A stretch of 64,000 bases of DNA from Galbibacter pacificus (GCF_029603155.1 NZ_JAPMUA010000002.1:682001-746000); one strand, 5' to 3'; shown: positions 10,379 through 20,715, counted from the first letter of the stretch. A program made the numbers and translations. The notes: generated by a model not told the origin, from the sequence alone.

Positions 10379-12607
10379 TTACTTTGTTAAATCAAAGCGG
10401 TCAAGGTTCATAACCTTGTTCCAAACAGCTACAAAATCGTTTACAAACTCTTTTTCGGCGTCCGAACTTCCATAAACTTCGGCCAAGGCACGAAATTCGG
10501 AATTAGAACCAAAAATAAGATCGGCCCGTGTAGCGGTCCATTTTAATTCCCCCGTTTTTCGGTCACGTCCTTCAAACACTTCTTCATTATCTTCCGAAAT
10601 TTTCTCCCAAACCGTACCCATATCTAGCAGATTTACAAAAAAATCGTTAGTCAATGCTCCCTGACGTTGGGTAAACACACCGTGTTTAGAATGGTCGAAA
10701 TTAGTATCGAGAACCCTCATTCCGGCAAGTAAAACCGTAGCTTCCGGAGCTGATAAGGTTAAAAGCTGAGCCTTATCTACCAACAATTCTTCTGTTGATA
10801 CTGAAAATTTAGTCCTGCGGTAATTACGAAATGCATCTGCATAAGGTTCCAAATATTCAAAAGCTTCTACGTCTGTCTGTTCTTGTGATGCATCCATACG
10901 CCCCGGCGTAAATGATACTGTAACATCGTGCCCACCATTTGCGGCAGCCTGCTCCACTCCTACGCATCCTGCCAGGACAATAAGATCGGCCAAAGATATT
11001 TTTTTGTCACCGCTATTAAATTCTTTCTGAATTTTCTCGAGTTCTCCCAACACTTTGGCCAATTGCGATGGATTGTTAACTTCCCAATCTTTTTGAGGCA
11101 TTAAACGTATACGCGCACCGTTTGCACCACCGCGCTTGTCGGAACCACGAAAAGTAGAAGCCGATGCCCATGCGGTAGACACCAATTGTGGAACGGTTAA
11201 TCCCGTGGCCAGTATTTTAGTTTTTAAACCGGCTATGTCAAGGTCGTTTACCAATTTATGGTCAACTTCGGGAATTGGGTCTTGCCATAAAAGTTCTTCC
11301 GTAGGCACTTCCGGGCCAAGGTATCTTGCTTTTGGCCCCATGTCTCGGTGCGTTAATTTATACCATGCGTGGGCAAAAGCATCGGCAAACTCGTCTGGAT
11401 TTTCATAAAATCGTCTGGATATCTTTTCGTATTCTGGATCAAACCGTAATGACAAGTCGGTAGTCAACATGGTAGGCAAGTGTTTTTTTGTTGAGTCGAA
11501 GGCATCGGGTATTATAGCCTCTGCATCCTTGGCAACCCATTGTTTGGCTCCGGCCGGGCTTTTTGTTAATTCCCATTCGTAACCAAAAAGGTTTTCAAAA
11601 AAATTATTGCTCCATTTGGTCGGGGTTTTTGTCCAGGTCACTTCGGGGCCTCCGGTAATGGCATGAGCACCAACCCCGGTCTCAAAACTGTTTTTCCATC
11701 CAAAACCCTGAGCTTCAATAGGGGCCGCTTCCGGTTCGGCACCTACATAATCGGCAGGGCTTGCAGCACCGTGGGTCTTTCCAAAAGAGTGCCCTCCAGC
11801 AATTAATGCTACGGTTTCTTCATCGTTCATTGCCATCCGTTTAAATGTTTCGCGAATATCTTTTGCTGCCGATACTGGATCTCCATTTCCATTAGGTCCT
11901 TCTGGATCTACATAAATTAACCCCATAACCACGGCCGCAAGCGGGTCTTCTAAATCCCTTTCACCAGAATAACGTTTATCTTCGAGCCACGTTGTTTCAG
12001 ACCCCCAATATACATCTTCATCTGGTTCCCACACATCCATACGGCCTCCGGCATAACCAAAAGTTTTGAATCCCATTGATTCCAATGCAACGTTTCCGGC
12101 CAGCACCATCAAGTCTGCCCAAGAAATCTTTTTACCGTACTTTTGTTTAATTGGCCAAAGCAACCGTCGTGCTTTATCAAGACTGGCATTATCGGGCCAG
12201 CTATTTAACGGGGCATAGCGTTGTTGCCCAGAGCCTGCGCCTCCTCGGCCGTCACCAATTCTATAAGTCCCCGCACTATGCCATGCCATACGAATGAACA
12301 AGCCTCCATAATGGCCAAAATCAGCAGGCCACCAATCTTGGGAGTCTGTCATTAAATCATTTAAATCTTTCTTTAGGGCCTTGAAGTCAAGTTTAGCAAA
12401 CTCTTTTGCGTAATCAAAATCGTCTCCCATTGGATTTGACAGCGGAGAATGTTGCCGCAATACATTCAATTTCAATCTATTGGGCCACCAATCTTGATTG
12501 CCTGTTCCTCCACCGGCAGAAAATTTTGGAGCACTGCCCAAAAAAGGACATTTACCTTCGCTTTTTGAACCATGGGATAAGTTATTCCCGGATGTTTTGT
12601 TTTCCAT
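10379..12607 (-). CDS. katG: catalase-peroxidase
   Basis: A 742-residue bifunctional haem enzyme that removes hydrogen peroxide. The N-terminal peroxidase domain has the distal site RMAWHSAGTYRIGDGRGG and the proximal haem ligand in AGGHSFGKTHGA; the Tyr of LIYVDPEGPNGNGDP is in the position that forms the Met-Tyr-Trp cofactor with the distal Trp. A second, haem-less peroxidase-like domain follows (LIVLAGCVGVEQAA). Length matches the family. No signal peptide, so cytoplasmic. It is transcribed alone, divergent from the PepSY gene; no OxyR-type site could be placed with confidence. Confidence 0.98.
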   Translation of the reverse strand: MENKTSGNNLSHGSKSEGKCPFLGSAPKFSAGGGTGNQDWWPNRLKLNVLRQHSPLSNPMGDDFDYAKEFAKLDFKALKKDLNDLMTDSQDWWPADFGHYGGLFIRMAWHSAGTYRIGDGRGGAGSGQQRYAPLNSWPDNASLDKARRLLWPIKQKYGKKISWADLMVLAGNVALESMGFKTFGYAGGRMDVWEPDEDVYWGSETTWLEDKRYSGERDLEDPLAAVVMGLIYVDPEGPNGNGDPVSAAKDIRETFKRMAMNDEETVALIAGGHSFGKTHGAASPADYVGAEPEAAPIEAQGFGWKNSFETGVGAHAITGGPEVTWTKTPTKWSNNFFENLFGYEWELTKSPAGAKQWVAKDAEAIIPDAFDSTKKHLPTMLTTDLSLRFDPEYEKISRRFYENPDEFADAFAHAWYKLTHRDMGPKARYLGPEVPTEELLWQDPIPEVDHKLVNDLDIAGLKTKILATGLTVPQLVSTAWASASTFRGSDKRGGANGARIRLMPQKDWEVNNPSQLAKVLGELEKIQKEFNSGDKKISLADLIVLAGCVGVEQAAANGGHDVTVSFTPGRMDASQEQTDVEAFEYLEPYADAFRNYRRTKFSVSTEELLVDKAQLLTLSAPEATVLLAGMRVLDTNFDHSKHGVFTQRQGALTNDFFVNLLDMGTVWEKISEDNEEVFEGRDRKTGELKWTATRADLIFGSNSEFRALAEVYGSSDAEKEFVNDFVAVWNKVMNLDRFDLTK

Positions 12608-12848
12608 TTTAAAGATTTAGATTTTAGAATTTATAATACTTTACACATAAAGATACATAATGCTATTCTATAGGTTGGTTAGTTTTCGATAGATTAAAAT
12701 TATAGCATAATAATTATTATTTCTTTTAACCCTGTATAATTTACGGAATAATTATCAAGCTGCAAAAATCAATTTTCACCATATATTTATTTGTTCGTAA
12801 ACTAAAAATATCTTCATGTTTCTTTTCATTAATTTATGCTATTCCGTT

Positions 12849-12856
12849 TATATTTG
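12849..12856 (+). promoter_or_regulatory. -7 promoter box for the PepSY gene
   Basis: TATATTTG matches the Bacteroidota -7 consensus TAnnTTTG exactly and lies 27 bases before the GTG start at 12883. The expected -33 TTG is not present; TTTC occurs near the right spacing. Confidence 0.5.
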
Positions 12857-12882
12857 CTCATTCGTTCATACTTAAAAACAAC

Positions 12883-14016
12883 GTGGCAAAAAAGAAGAAA
12901 AGTTTATTTAGAAAATTTAATGACCAGATACATCTTTGGCTTGGGCTAATTTCTGGTATTGTGGTTTTTATTGTTAGTATTACCGGTTGTTTTTATGTGT
13001 TTGAAAGGGAAATAAAAAATGCTATGGAACCTTGGCGGACCGTAAAAGCTCAAAATAAGCCTTTTGTGCCCCCAAGCTTATTATTGGATACTGCCAACAT
13101 ATACATGCCGCACATAAAACCTACTGGTTTGACCTACGGCAGCAAAAAAGGAGCAGCAGCTGTTGGTTACAGTTATTTTAAAGATGACAAACAATACTTC
13201 TCGGTAGTATTTTTAAATCCATATACAGGAGCCTTTATAAAAAAGCAACAGCCTATTGGCGGGAATGAATTTAATTTTTTTCAATTTATTATTGACGGGC
13301 ATCGTTCTTTATGGTTGCCATATACTATTGGAAGGCCCATTGTTGGCATTTGTACATTGATATTTGTAATTCTTCTATTTACCGGATTAATAATGTGGTG
13401 GCCAAAAAAGTGGAACAAAACTAATTTGAATAACAGTTTTAAGGTAAAATGGAACGCTAAATTTAAACGCCTTAATTACGACTTGCACAATGTTGTGGGA
13501 TTCTATGCTCTTGTTTTTTCCTTTATATTGGCAGTAACCGGTTTGGTATGGAGTTTTGAATGGTTTGGGAATTCCCTGTATTACATTACTTCTGGTGGGG
13601 AAGTCAAATTGGAACACAGTCACCCACATTCTGATATTTCTAAAGCTCATTTATATTCTAATGATAGTATTTCCGCGCTCAATAGGGCTTGGTATATGGT
13701 AATTTCTCAAGAAAGCAATATGCAGGGAATGTATTTGTCCCCAACCCCTGAAGATAAAGATGATGCCATAGAAATTATAGTATATCAAGATTCCAAGACA
13801 TATTATAATAGAAGCGAATATTATTTTGATCAATACTCATTAAAACCATACCGTGTTAAGGGTGACCGCTATGAAGAAGCAAGTTTTGCCGACCGTTTAT
13901 CCATGCTTAATTATGATATCCATATAGGCGCCGTTTTAGGCCTCCCCGGAAAAATTTTAGCCTTTTTTATAAGTTTAATATGTTTGTTTGGGAGGGATGT
14001 ACTTACATTGCCATAA
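12883..14016 (+). CDS. PepSY-associated transmembrane protein
   Basis: A 377-residue inner-membrane protein of the PepSY_TM family, often linked to iron/siderophore uptake or reduction of metals. Visible are the first membrane helix (HLWLGLISGIVVFIVSITGC), a periplasmic PepSY segment, the DGHRSLWLP motif, a second helix ending MWWPKKW, a third (YALVFSFILAVTGLVWSFEW), and the DIHIGAVLGLPGKILAFF motif before the last helix. The usual ending of that last helix (a PVTG-type segment followed by basic residues) is missing: after ISLIC the frame runs into GRDVLTLP and stops. Start is GTG; no ATG is available. Not in an operon. Confidence 0.85.
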   Translation: MAKKKKSLFRKFNDQIHLWLGLISGIVVFIVSITGCFYVFEREIKNAMEPWRTVKAQNKPFVPPSLLLDTANIYMPHIKPTGLTYGSKKGAAAVGYSYFKDDKQYFSVVFLNPYTGAFIKKQQPIGGNEFNFFQFIIDGHRSLWLPYTIGRPIVGICTLIFVILLFTGLIMWWPKKWNKTNLNNSFKVKWNAKFKRLNYDLHNVVGFYALVFSFILAVTGLVWSFEWFGNSLYYITSGGEVKLEHSHPHSDISKAHLYSNDSISALNRAWYMVISQESNMQGMYLSPTPEDKDDAIEIIVYQDSKTYYNRSEYYFDQYSLKPYRVKGDRYEEASFADRLSMLNYDIHIGAVLGLPGKILAFFISLICLFGRDVLTLP

Positions 14017-14176
14017 AAAAATGATATTCTGTAAAAAGATACATAAATATAAGAATTTTTTCCTTGCATTATCTATTTTATTAAAAGCCCAAAATTAGAA
14101 CGGCTTCTAATTAGATAACATGACATTTGTCATATATTAAAAACAAAGAAAGTATACGGAAGGGAAACAAAAGGTA

Positions 14177-14623
14177 TTAATTGTCTTTATTACAATCTTC
14201 ACAAATCCCTTTTGCCATAAGGCTTAAATCCAATACTTTATAATTATTTGGAAGAGCTACTTTTGGTATTTTATGGTCGGTAAGGCAAAAAGTTTTTTGG
14301 CATGAGGTACAATAAAAATGTAAATGCATATCGCTATGGTGCTCATCGTCGCAATCATTATCGCACAATGCATATTTAACAATCCCGCTCCCTTCTTCAA
14401 TGCCATGGACAACGCCTTTTTTCTCAAAGGTCTTTACGGTCCTGTATATTGTGGTCCTGTCTACCGGAATGGAAAGGGACTCATCGGTAAGAAAAGCTGT
14501 TTCAATATCGGTCAGGGAGATGGCCTGCTGTTTCTCTTGCAATAAATTATAGACCAACAACCGCATAGCTGTTGGTCTAATTTTTTTGTTTTTTAATTTA
14601 TTTTCAATATTCGCTGTATCCAT
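14177..14623 (-). CDS. Fur family transcriptional regulator
   Basis: A 148-residue metal-responsive repressor. The winged-helix domain (residues about 10-85) includes RPTAMRLLVYNLL and VDRTTIYRTVKTFEKKGVV; the dimerisation/metal domain has HHSDMHLHFYCTSCQ and ends with GICEDC, giving two CxxC pairs for structural zinc. It follows the CzcB-like gene by 9 bases at the end of the czc-type operon, so it probably senses the pump's metal (zinc-type, Zur-like, is the best guess) or is produced in step with the pump. Whether it represses this operon is inference. Confidence 0.9.
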   Translation of the reverse strand: MDTANIENKLKNKKIRPTAMRLLVYNLLQEKQQAISLTDIETAFLTDESLSIPVDRTTIYRTVKTFEKKGVVHGIEEGSGIVKYALCDNDCDDEHHSDMHLHFYCTSCQKTFCLTDHKIPKVALPNNYKVLDLSLMAKGICEDCNKDN

Positions 14624-14632
14624 ATTTTATCA

Positions 14633-15838
14633 TTAATGGCTATGAGAGGTACTCCCCTTTTTCATTTCTGCAATCAAGTCAAAAGCCCTATTGTAGCTAA
14701 ATTTTGTTCCGCCGGGTATGGAGTCTGCCAAATGTATTTCGGTCCATCCGTCAAACGATATTCCTGTTTCTACTTCCACGGGAGTGAACTTCCATATTTC
14801 CTTGCCGTTTTCTTCGGCCTTTTCACCCATAAAGATAATGGATTTATTCTCATTTTCTACAATAGCGGCCTCGGGAAGTGCATAGGCTGTTTCTTCACCG
14901 GTTTGTATGCGTCCATTTATGTACATTCCCGGTATTAGGTTTTCTCCTTTGTTTTCAATCTCTGCATGTACGTGCACTGCCTTGGGTGATGTTTCAAATT
15001 GTTTTCCAATGGACCGTATTTCACCTTTTAAGTGTTTTCCGGGAATGGACTGCACCGTAAAATCAATTGGCTGGCCTTCTTTAACCTGAAATACATCTTT
15101 TTCAAAAACCATTAAATCGGCATGCACATGGTCGTTATCTACTATAGAAAATAGTTCGTCTTGCGGGTTTACATATTGGCCTAAATTTACACCAACCTCT
15201 TCTACATACCCCTTGATTGGTGCTACAATGGAAACTGCATCAACAATGGTCCCATTTTTTATTTTATCGGGGGAAACGTTTAAATGGCGTAGTTGCGACT
15301 CGTACCCTTTTGATAGTCCAAGTGCCGATTGATAAGCCGCCTGGCTTCTTTGTATTTCCTTGCCGGAGCTCACACCTGCATCGTACAGCCGCTTTTGCCG
15401 ATCGTATTCCTGTTCCTTAAAAACCATATCGTTATATGCTTCTATATATGCCGTTTGCAAATTGATAATATTGGGGTGAGAAACCCAAGCCAATACCTGC
15501 CCCTTTTCAACTTGGTCGCCTTCTATTACATTAATACGTTGCACGTTTACGCCCAAAGAAGCGGTTACCGTTGCCTCATATTGGGGCGGTACTTCCAGTT
15601 TTCCGTTAGCTTCAACATATTTTGGGATAGGACGTTTTTCCAAGCTTCCAAGCTCAATTCCGAGTTGGGCAATTTGTTCTTTGGAGAGTTCAAGCACATT
15701 TTCTTCTTCATGCCCTTCCCCTGCTTCATAGGCTTCTTCTTCTTGATGGCTTTCTTCGGTTTTTTCCTTATTTCCGCATGACGTAAAAAAGGCTAAAAAC
15801 AATGCTGCACCTATTACTATATATCTATTATTTTTCAT
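14633..15838 (-). CDS. RND efflux periplasmic adaptor subunit (CzcB-like)
   Basis: A 401-residue membrane-fusion lipoprotein (lipobox FFTSCGN) that joins the inner-membrane pump to the outer-membrane factor. A His/Glu-rich stretch (residues about 26-48) may bind metal. Then come the barrel-sandwich hybrid halves (VTASLGVNVQRINVIEGDQVEKGQ and IVAPIKGYVEEVGVNLGQYV), a helical hairpin of about 75 residues, and beta-barrel/membrane-proximal domains. It lies 16 bases after the pump gene and 9 before the Fur gene on the same strand, so one operon. Zinc/cobalt/cadmium-type export is suggested by relatives, not proven. Confidence 0.9.
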   Translation of the reverse strand: MKNNRYIVIGAALFLAFFTSCGNKEKTEESHQEEEAYEAGEGHEEENVLELSKEQIAQLGIELGSLEKRPIPKYVEANGKLEVPPQYEATVTASLGVNVQRINVIEGDQVEKGQVLAWVSHPNIINLQTAYIEAYNDMVFKEQEYDRQKRLYDAGVSSGKEIQRSQAAYQSALGLSKGYESQLRHLNVSPDKIKNGTIVDAVSIVAPIKGYVEEVGVNLGQYVNPQDELFSIVDNDHVHADLMVFEKDVFQVKEGQPIDFTVQSIPGKHLKGEIRSIGKQFETSPKAVHVHAEIENKGENLIPGMYINGRIQTGEETAYALPEAAIVENENKSIIFMGEKAEENGKEIWKFTPVEVETGISFDGWTEIHLADSIPGGTKFSYNRAFDLIAEMKKGSTSHSH

Positions 15839-15854
15839 CTGTTTATCTTTATTT

Positions 15855-18800
15855 TTATTCTGAATCTTTTAAATAGTACTCCAATTGACTTTTACTTGAA
15901 AGGTAATTTCCAAAAACGTTCCAAGAATCCACTTCAATTTTAATGGCATCGCGTATATTCTGAAGAAAACTTACATAATCGGCCGCACCTTCCTTATACG
16001 AAACAATGCTTCCCTTTTGTTGTTCCTTGGCCAAGGGCAATGCGGTATCTTTATAATAAAACCAGGTTTCCTGCCATTTTAGGTATTCTTGTAGCACACT
16101 TTGGTATTGGGTAGTGAATTCCAGTTTATTTTGAAGGAGTTTTTGGCGGGCAATATCTTCTTGAATTGCGGCCTGTTGCCTTTTCCCGTACACTGCCCCC
16201 GAAAGCAAAGGAACTTGTAACCCTACCTGAAATTGATAGAATCCCGAGTTTCCCTGAATTTCCTGCCAAGTGTATTGGCCTTGCAATTTTGGCAAAAAAG
16301 CGGAAGTCTGTACTCCTTTTTGTGCCGATGCAACTGCTACTTCCTTGGTCGATGCTTCCATTACGGGATGCGCGTCCAACGAAATCTGCATGTTTGGCAA
16401 TGGTATGCTAAGCGACTCGGGAACGTTGTCTGGAACTGTATACAGCGTATCGCTTACCAACCACATATTTAATCGTTTAAGCGAAATAACATAATCCCTA
16501 TATGCTTTTTTCAACTCCAATTGTACCTGATTGGACTGGTTGGAGGTCGCCAAAAATTCCAATTTTGAGGTTGCCTCTACTTCATAGCGTAACTTGGCGG
16601 CATTTTGAATATTAGAGAATACCGAATCAAGACCTTTGTATACCCTCAATATTTGCTTTTTAACCAACACATCTGCCCAAGCCAGGCTTGCTTCGCGCTC
16701 TATTTGGGCTTTGTTGAGCTCAAGTTGGGCCTCTGCCAATTGCACCTTCTCTTTTTGCAGTTTCATTTTTGAAGGAATCCCGAACAGGTCTATATTGCTC
16801 TGCTGTATCCCAATCTTGTTAAAAACTCCATCAGAATTGTTACCGACTTCTTCCTTGCCCGTAAATACTTGTGTATTGCCAAAATCGAAAGCACTTTTTT
16901 TCATTGCCTGTTCGCTTTTTACTTGCAATTCGGCAGCCTTTAATTGCGGGTAATTTTCAATGGCCATTGTCTGTGCTTTTTCCATGCTGATTGTTGGCAA
17001 CGATTGTAATTCCTGAGCATTTCCTACAGAAACCACAGCCAATAAAACCACGAACAGTGCTGGTTTTATTAATTTATTCCTTTTCCACATATTTTTTAGC
17101 GATTTTTCTTCCATAAGCATGTAAAGCCCCGGTAAAACAAGAAGCGTTAGTATGGTTGCAGAAATCATCCCGCCAATAACTACCGTTGCCAACGGGCGTT
17201 GTACTTCTGCCCCAGCCGATACCGAAAAGGCCATTGGCAGAAAACCAAAAATATCGGTGGTTGCCGTAAGGAAAATAGGCCGGATACGTTCTTTGGTGCC
17301 TCTTTTTATAATATTGAGTATGTTATCTTCGCCTTCGGCTTTTAAATCGTTAAAACGGTTGATTAACACCAGCCCGTTTAATACCGCCACGCCAAACAAT
17401 ACAATAAACCCTACTCCCGCAGAAATGCTAAAGGGCATTCCACGCAACCACAAAGCCCAGACCCCACCAATGGCCGCCAAAGGGATAGCGGCATAAATCA
17501 TTAAGGTTTGGCTAAACGATTGAAGTGCAAAATACAGCAAAATAAAAATGAGCGTTAGTGCAATGGGCACAACAATCAACAATCTGTTTTTGGCACTTTG
17601 AAGATTTTCAAACTCCCCGCCGTATGTAACGTAATAGCCGGGCGATAAATCGAGTTCGTTTTCCAGTTTTTCCTGAATATCCTTTACAACCGATTCTACA
17701 TCTCTGCCACGAACGTTTACGCCCACATAGGTACGCCTAAAAGTATTTTCCCGGGAAATCTGCATCGGGCCGGGCAGGTAACTTATATTGGCAACTTCGT
17801 CAAGGTGGATTTGTGTTCCGTTGGGTAAATCGATGTATAGGTTTTCTATGTCTTTAATTCCCTGCTTTTGTTTTTCGGCCAAACGGACCACCAAATCGAA
17901 CCGTTTTTCACCCTCAAAAACTTTCCCGGCCACGCCTCCGGCAAAAGCAGTGCTTATATAATTGTTTACCTTTTCAATGCTTAGGCCATATTGCGCAATT
18001 TTTTTCCTGTCGTATTGTACGGTTATTTGTGGCAGTCCAGAAATACGTTCGGCACTTGCATCGCCAACGCCGGGAATTGTTTTTATAAGTGCCTCCATTT
18101 TTTCGGCTTTTTCAGAAAGCACCTGTAAATCTTCACCATACAATTTAACGGCTATGTCTTCGCGTACCCCGGTTACCAGTTCGTTAAACCTCAATTCCAC
18201 TGGTTGGCTAAAAATAAGGTTCACCCCAACCAGAACCGAGAGTTTTTCTTTCATTTTCTCGATAAGTTCTTCCTTGGACGTAGCCGAAGTCCATGTGTCC
18301 CTGTTCTTGTTCAAAATAATGTACATATCGGCTATATCCATGGGCATGGGATCGGTGGGAATATCGGCAACCCCGATACGGGCCACCACGGTTTTTACCT
18401 CGGGAAAATTCTCTAAAAGTATTTTTTCTATCTTTTGAGAAACATCTACAGATTCGCTCAATGCACTTCCAGGGCGTACCAATGCCTGCATGGCAATATC
18501 GCCTTCATCGAGTTGGGGGATAAACTCGCCTCCCATCCGGGAAAATAGTACACCGCTCATCAACATCAATAAAAGACTTACACCAACAACAGCTATCTTG
18601 CGTTTCAACACCCATGTTAAAATTGGCTCGTACACTTTTTGGATGCGCCCAAAAATACGGTCGCTAAACCTTTCCAAAGCCATTTCCATTTTTGCCCAAC
18701 GGCTGTTTTCGTTTCGCGAAGGTTTCATAAAAAGCGAAGCCATCATGGGAACATAGGTTAAACACAGCACAATGGCACCAATCATGGCAAAACCAAAGGT

Positions 18801-20240
18801 ATATGCCATTGGTTTAAACATTTTTCCTTCAACTCCGGTAAGAAAAAGTATGGGCGTGAATACAATTAAAATAATCAACTGACCGAAAAAAGCCGAGTTC
18901 ATCATTTGACTTCCTGCGGTATAAGTGAGCTCGTCCATTGTTTTTTGACCGATCAACATTTTATTCTTTTTCAGTTTTTGCTGAATCTGAAAAACGGTGC
19001 CTTCAATAATAATTACAGCTCCGTCCACGATAATACCAAAGTCGATGGCGCCCAAGCTCATTAAATTTGCCCATACGTTGAACTGCTTCATCAAAATAAA
19101 AGCGAACAAAAGCGATAACGGAATGGTAGTAGCAGTAATAAGCCCGCCACGGAAGCTTCCCAACAAAATTACCAGGGCAAAAATTACAATCAACGCTCCT
19201 TCCAAGAGGTTTTGCTTTACGGTATCGGTCGTTCGGGCAATAAGCTCGCTCCGGTCCAAAAAGGGTCTAATCTCGATTCCTTCGGGAAGCGATTTTTGTA
19301 TTTCCTTCATACGTTCCTGGACGTTCGTAATTACTTTACTGGGGTTGGATCCTCGCAACATGAGCACCATGCCGCCAACAGCTTCCTTTCCATCCTGAGT
19401 AAAAGCCCCGTAACGAACTTGTTTGCCATACGCTACATTTTCTGCAACGTCTTTAACAAGCACCGGAACACCATTAACGTTTTTAATAACAATATTTTTA
19501 ATATCGTCTAAAGAGGCTATCAAGCCATCGCCACGAATAAAGTTGGCCATCCTGTTTTTTTCAATATAGGCACCTCCTGTGTTGATGTTATTTTGCTCCA
19601 AAGCTTCGAATACTTCAGAAATGGTTACCCCATTGGCATTTAGCCTATCAGAATCTATGGAAACTTCATATTGTTTAACATGCCCCCCAAAGGCATTTAC
19701 CTCAATAACGCCTTCGGTAAGTGCCAATTGACGTTTTACGATCCAATCCTGAATGGTACGTAAATCTGTAGGCGAATATTTATTTTCATATCCGGGCTCG
19801 GTCTCCAGCGTATATTGATATATTTCTCCCAGACCGGTAGTAATGGGGCCCATGCTAGGTTTCCCAAAAGATTCGGGCAGGGTTGCGCTTACCTCGTTAA
19901 GTTTTTCTTGTACCAATTGGCGCGGCAAATAGGTACCCACATTGTCTTCAAAAACAACTGTGACCACCGATAGACCAAAACGCGAAATAGAGCGTATTTC
20001 CTTGACATCGGGTAAATTGGACATGGCCAGTTCTACCGGATAAGTAATAAACTGTTCCATATCTTCTGTGGCAAGGTTTTGCGATACGGTAATAACCTGT
20101 ACCTGATTGTTGGTAATATCCGGGACCGACCCCAGATTAATAGTTGCCATGGACCATAACCCTATGCCAATTATAGCCACGGTGAGCAAACCTATAATAA
20201 GTTTGTTCTTAATGGAAAAGAAAATGATTTTATTAATCAT
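15855..20240 (-). CDS. CzcA-type RND metal pump fused to a CzcC/TolC-type outer-membrane factor
   Basis: About 1461 residues combining two normally separate proteins. Residues 1 to about 1040 are a complete heavy-metal RND permease (VPDITNNQVQVITVS, LVQEKLNEV, membrane blocks such as DFGIIVDGAVIIIEGTV containing the charged DFG...D relay of CzcA types, FGVAVLNGLVLINRF). After a short basic linker and a new signal-like helix (ALFVVLLAVVSVGNAQ), residues about 1060-1461 are an outer-membrane efflux protein with long coiled helices. Such fusions are frequent in Bacteroidota; a signal-like segment inside suggests cleavage after export. Start set at ATG 20240 (MINKIIFFSIKNKL) because it matches the family; an ATG 9 codons earlier also exists. 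Confidence 0.9.
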   Translation of the reverse strand: MINKIIFFSIKNKLIIGLLTVAIIGIGLWSMATINLGSVPDITNNQVQVITVSQNLATEDMEQFITYPVELAMSNLPDVKEIRSISRFGLSVVTVVFEDNVGTYLPRQLVQEKLNEVSATLPESFGKPSMGPITTGLGEIYQYTLETEPGYENKYSPTDLRTIQDWIVKRQLALTEGVIEVNAFGGHVKQYEVSIDSDRLNANGVTISEVFEALEQNNINTGGAYIEKNRMANFIRGDGLIASLDDIKNIVIKNVNGVPVLVKDVAENVAYGKQVRYGAFTQDGKEAVGGMVLMLRGSNPSKVITNVQERMKEIQKSLPEGIEIRPFLDRSELIARTTDTVKQNLLEGALIVIFALVILLGSFRGGLITATTIPLSLLFAFILMKQFNVWANLMSLGAIDFGIIVDGAVIIIEGTVFQIQQKLKKNKMLIGQKTMDELTYTAGSQMMNSAFFGQLIILIVFTPILFLTGVEGKMFKPMAYTFGFAMIGAIVLCLTYVPMMASLFMKPSRNENSRWAKMEMALERFSDRIFGRIQKVYEPILTWVLKRKIAVVGVSLLLMLMSGVLFSRMGGEFIPQLDEGDIAMQALVRPGSALSESVDVSQKIEKILLENFPEVKTVVARIGVADIPTDPMPMDIADMYIILNKNRDTWTSATSKEELIEKMKEKLSVLVGVNLIFSQPVELRFNELVTGVREDIAVKLYGEDLQVLSEKAEKMEALIKTIPGVGDASAERISGLPQITVQYDRKKIAQYGLSIEKVNNYISTAFAGGVAGKVFEGEKRFDLVVRLAEKQKQGIKDIENLYIDLPNGTQIHLDEVANISYLPGPMQISRENTFRRTYVGVNVRGRDVESVVKDIQEKLENELDLSPGYYVTYGGEFENLQSAKNRLLIVVPIALTLIFILLYFALQSFSQTLMIYAAIPLAAIGGVWALWLRGMPFSISAGVGFIVLFGVAVLNGLVLINRFNDLKAEGEDNILNIIKRGTKERIRPIFLTATTDIFGFLPMAFSVSAGAEVQRPLATVVIGGMISATILTLLVLPGLYMLMEEKSLKNMWKRNKLIKPALFVVLLAVVSVGNAQELQSLPTISMEKAQTMAIENYPQLKAAELQVKSEQAMKKSAFDFGNTQVFTGKEEVGNNSDGVFNKIGIQQSNIDLFGIPSKMKLQKEKVQLAEAQLELNKAQIEREASLAWADVLVKKQILRVYKGLDSVFSNIQNAAKLRYEVEATSKLEFLATSNQSNQVQLELKKAYRDYVISLKRLNMWLVSDTLYTVPDNVPESLSIPLPNMQISLDAHPVMEASTKEVAVASAQKGVQTSAFLPKLQGQYTWQEIQGNSGFYQFQVGLQVPLLSGAVYGKRQQAAIQEDIARQKLLQNKLEFTTQYQSVLQEYLKWQETWFYYKDTALPLAKEQQKGSIVSYKEGAADYVSFLQNIRDAIKIEVDSWNVFGNYLSSKSQLEYYLKDSE

Positions 20241-20317
20241 AATATAATTCAAAAAAATTAAACACATGCATATACCTGTTCAAGGAACAAGTATTTAACT
20301 ATTATCTGTATTTTGAA

Positions 20318-20626
20318 TTATACTCTGGGGGGTTGTAAAATATCTATCGGAAAATCATCGTCTACTTGTAAATAATGAAATTCTATTTTTGATGAAATCT
20401 CCGTTGTTGACAAGTAATATTTTTCTGAAGTATTTTGAACTATATGTACATGGCAACAGTGACATTGGCAAAAAGGAGAACATAAATCTGCATCGGCATG
20501 GTCTGCACAGGAATCGGCAGCAACCATTTCATGCGTTGTTTTGTTAGTTGGCTCAACCCGGTCGTTACAGACCATAAAATTGAGTGCCAAAAAATAAAAA
20601 GATAGTATGTAAATAATCCATTTCAC
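20318..20626 (-). CDS. DUF6660-type small cysteine-rich exported protein
   Basis: About 100 residues: a hydrophobic N-terminal helix, then a metal-ligand cluster CADHADADLCSPFCQCHCC followed by HVH, and a hydrophilic tail. Proteins of this kind sit beside metal-efflux RND genes in Bacteroidota, where a periplasmic metal-binding role is plausible but unproven. It precedes the czc-type pump gene by about 80 bases on the same strand. GTG 20626 is favoured over a TTG five codons earlier because the helix starts there. Confidence 0.65.
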   Translation of the reverse strand: MKWIIYILSFYFLALNFMVCNDRVEPTNKTTHEMVAADSCADHADADLCSPFCQCHCCHVHIVQNTSEKYYLSTTEISSKIEFHYLQVDDDFPIDILQPPRV

Positions 20627-20687
20627 AAAACAAAAATACAATAATTAACATGCAATGCCATTGCATTTTTGAGTTTTTAATTTCAAT

Positions 20688-20715
20688 TTTGGTCTTTTGA
20701 AAATAGTAAATTTGT
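20688..20715 (+). promoter_or_regulatory. Bacteroidota-type promoter for the copper operon
   Basis: TTTG at 20688-20691 and TAAATTTG at 20708-20715 match the -33 and -7 boxes of this phylum with a 16-base spacer, slightly short. The predicted leader before the ATG at 20786 is about 60 bases. Confidence 0.5.

Noticed and set aside
12661..12707. OxyR-like ATAG/CTAT sites before katG
   Set aside because: The tetramers are not spaced at the intervals OxyR needs; only a weak TGCTAT...ATAGCA inverted repeat remains.
15329..15781. 150-codon frame antisense to the CzcB-type adaptor
   Set aside because: Shadow of the adaptor gene; no coherent domain.
17962..18438. 158-codon frame antisense to the CzcA-type pump
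   Set aside because: Shadow of a well-supported gene in the opposite frame; low-complexity Ser-rich translation.
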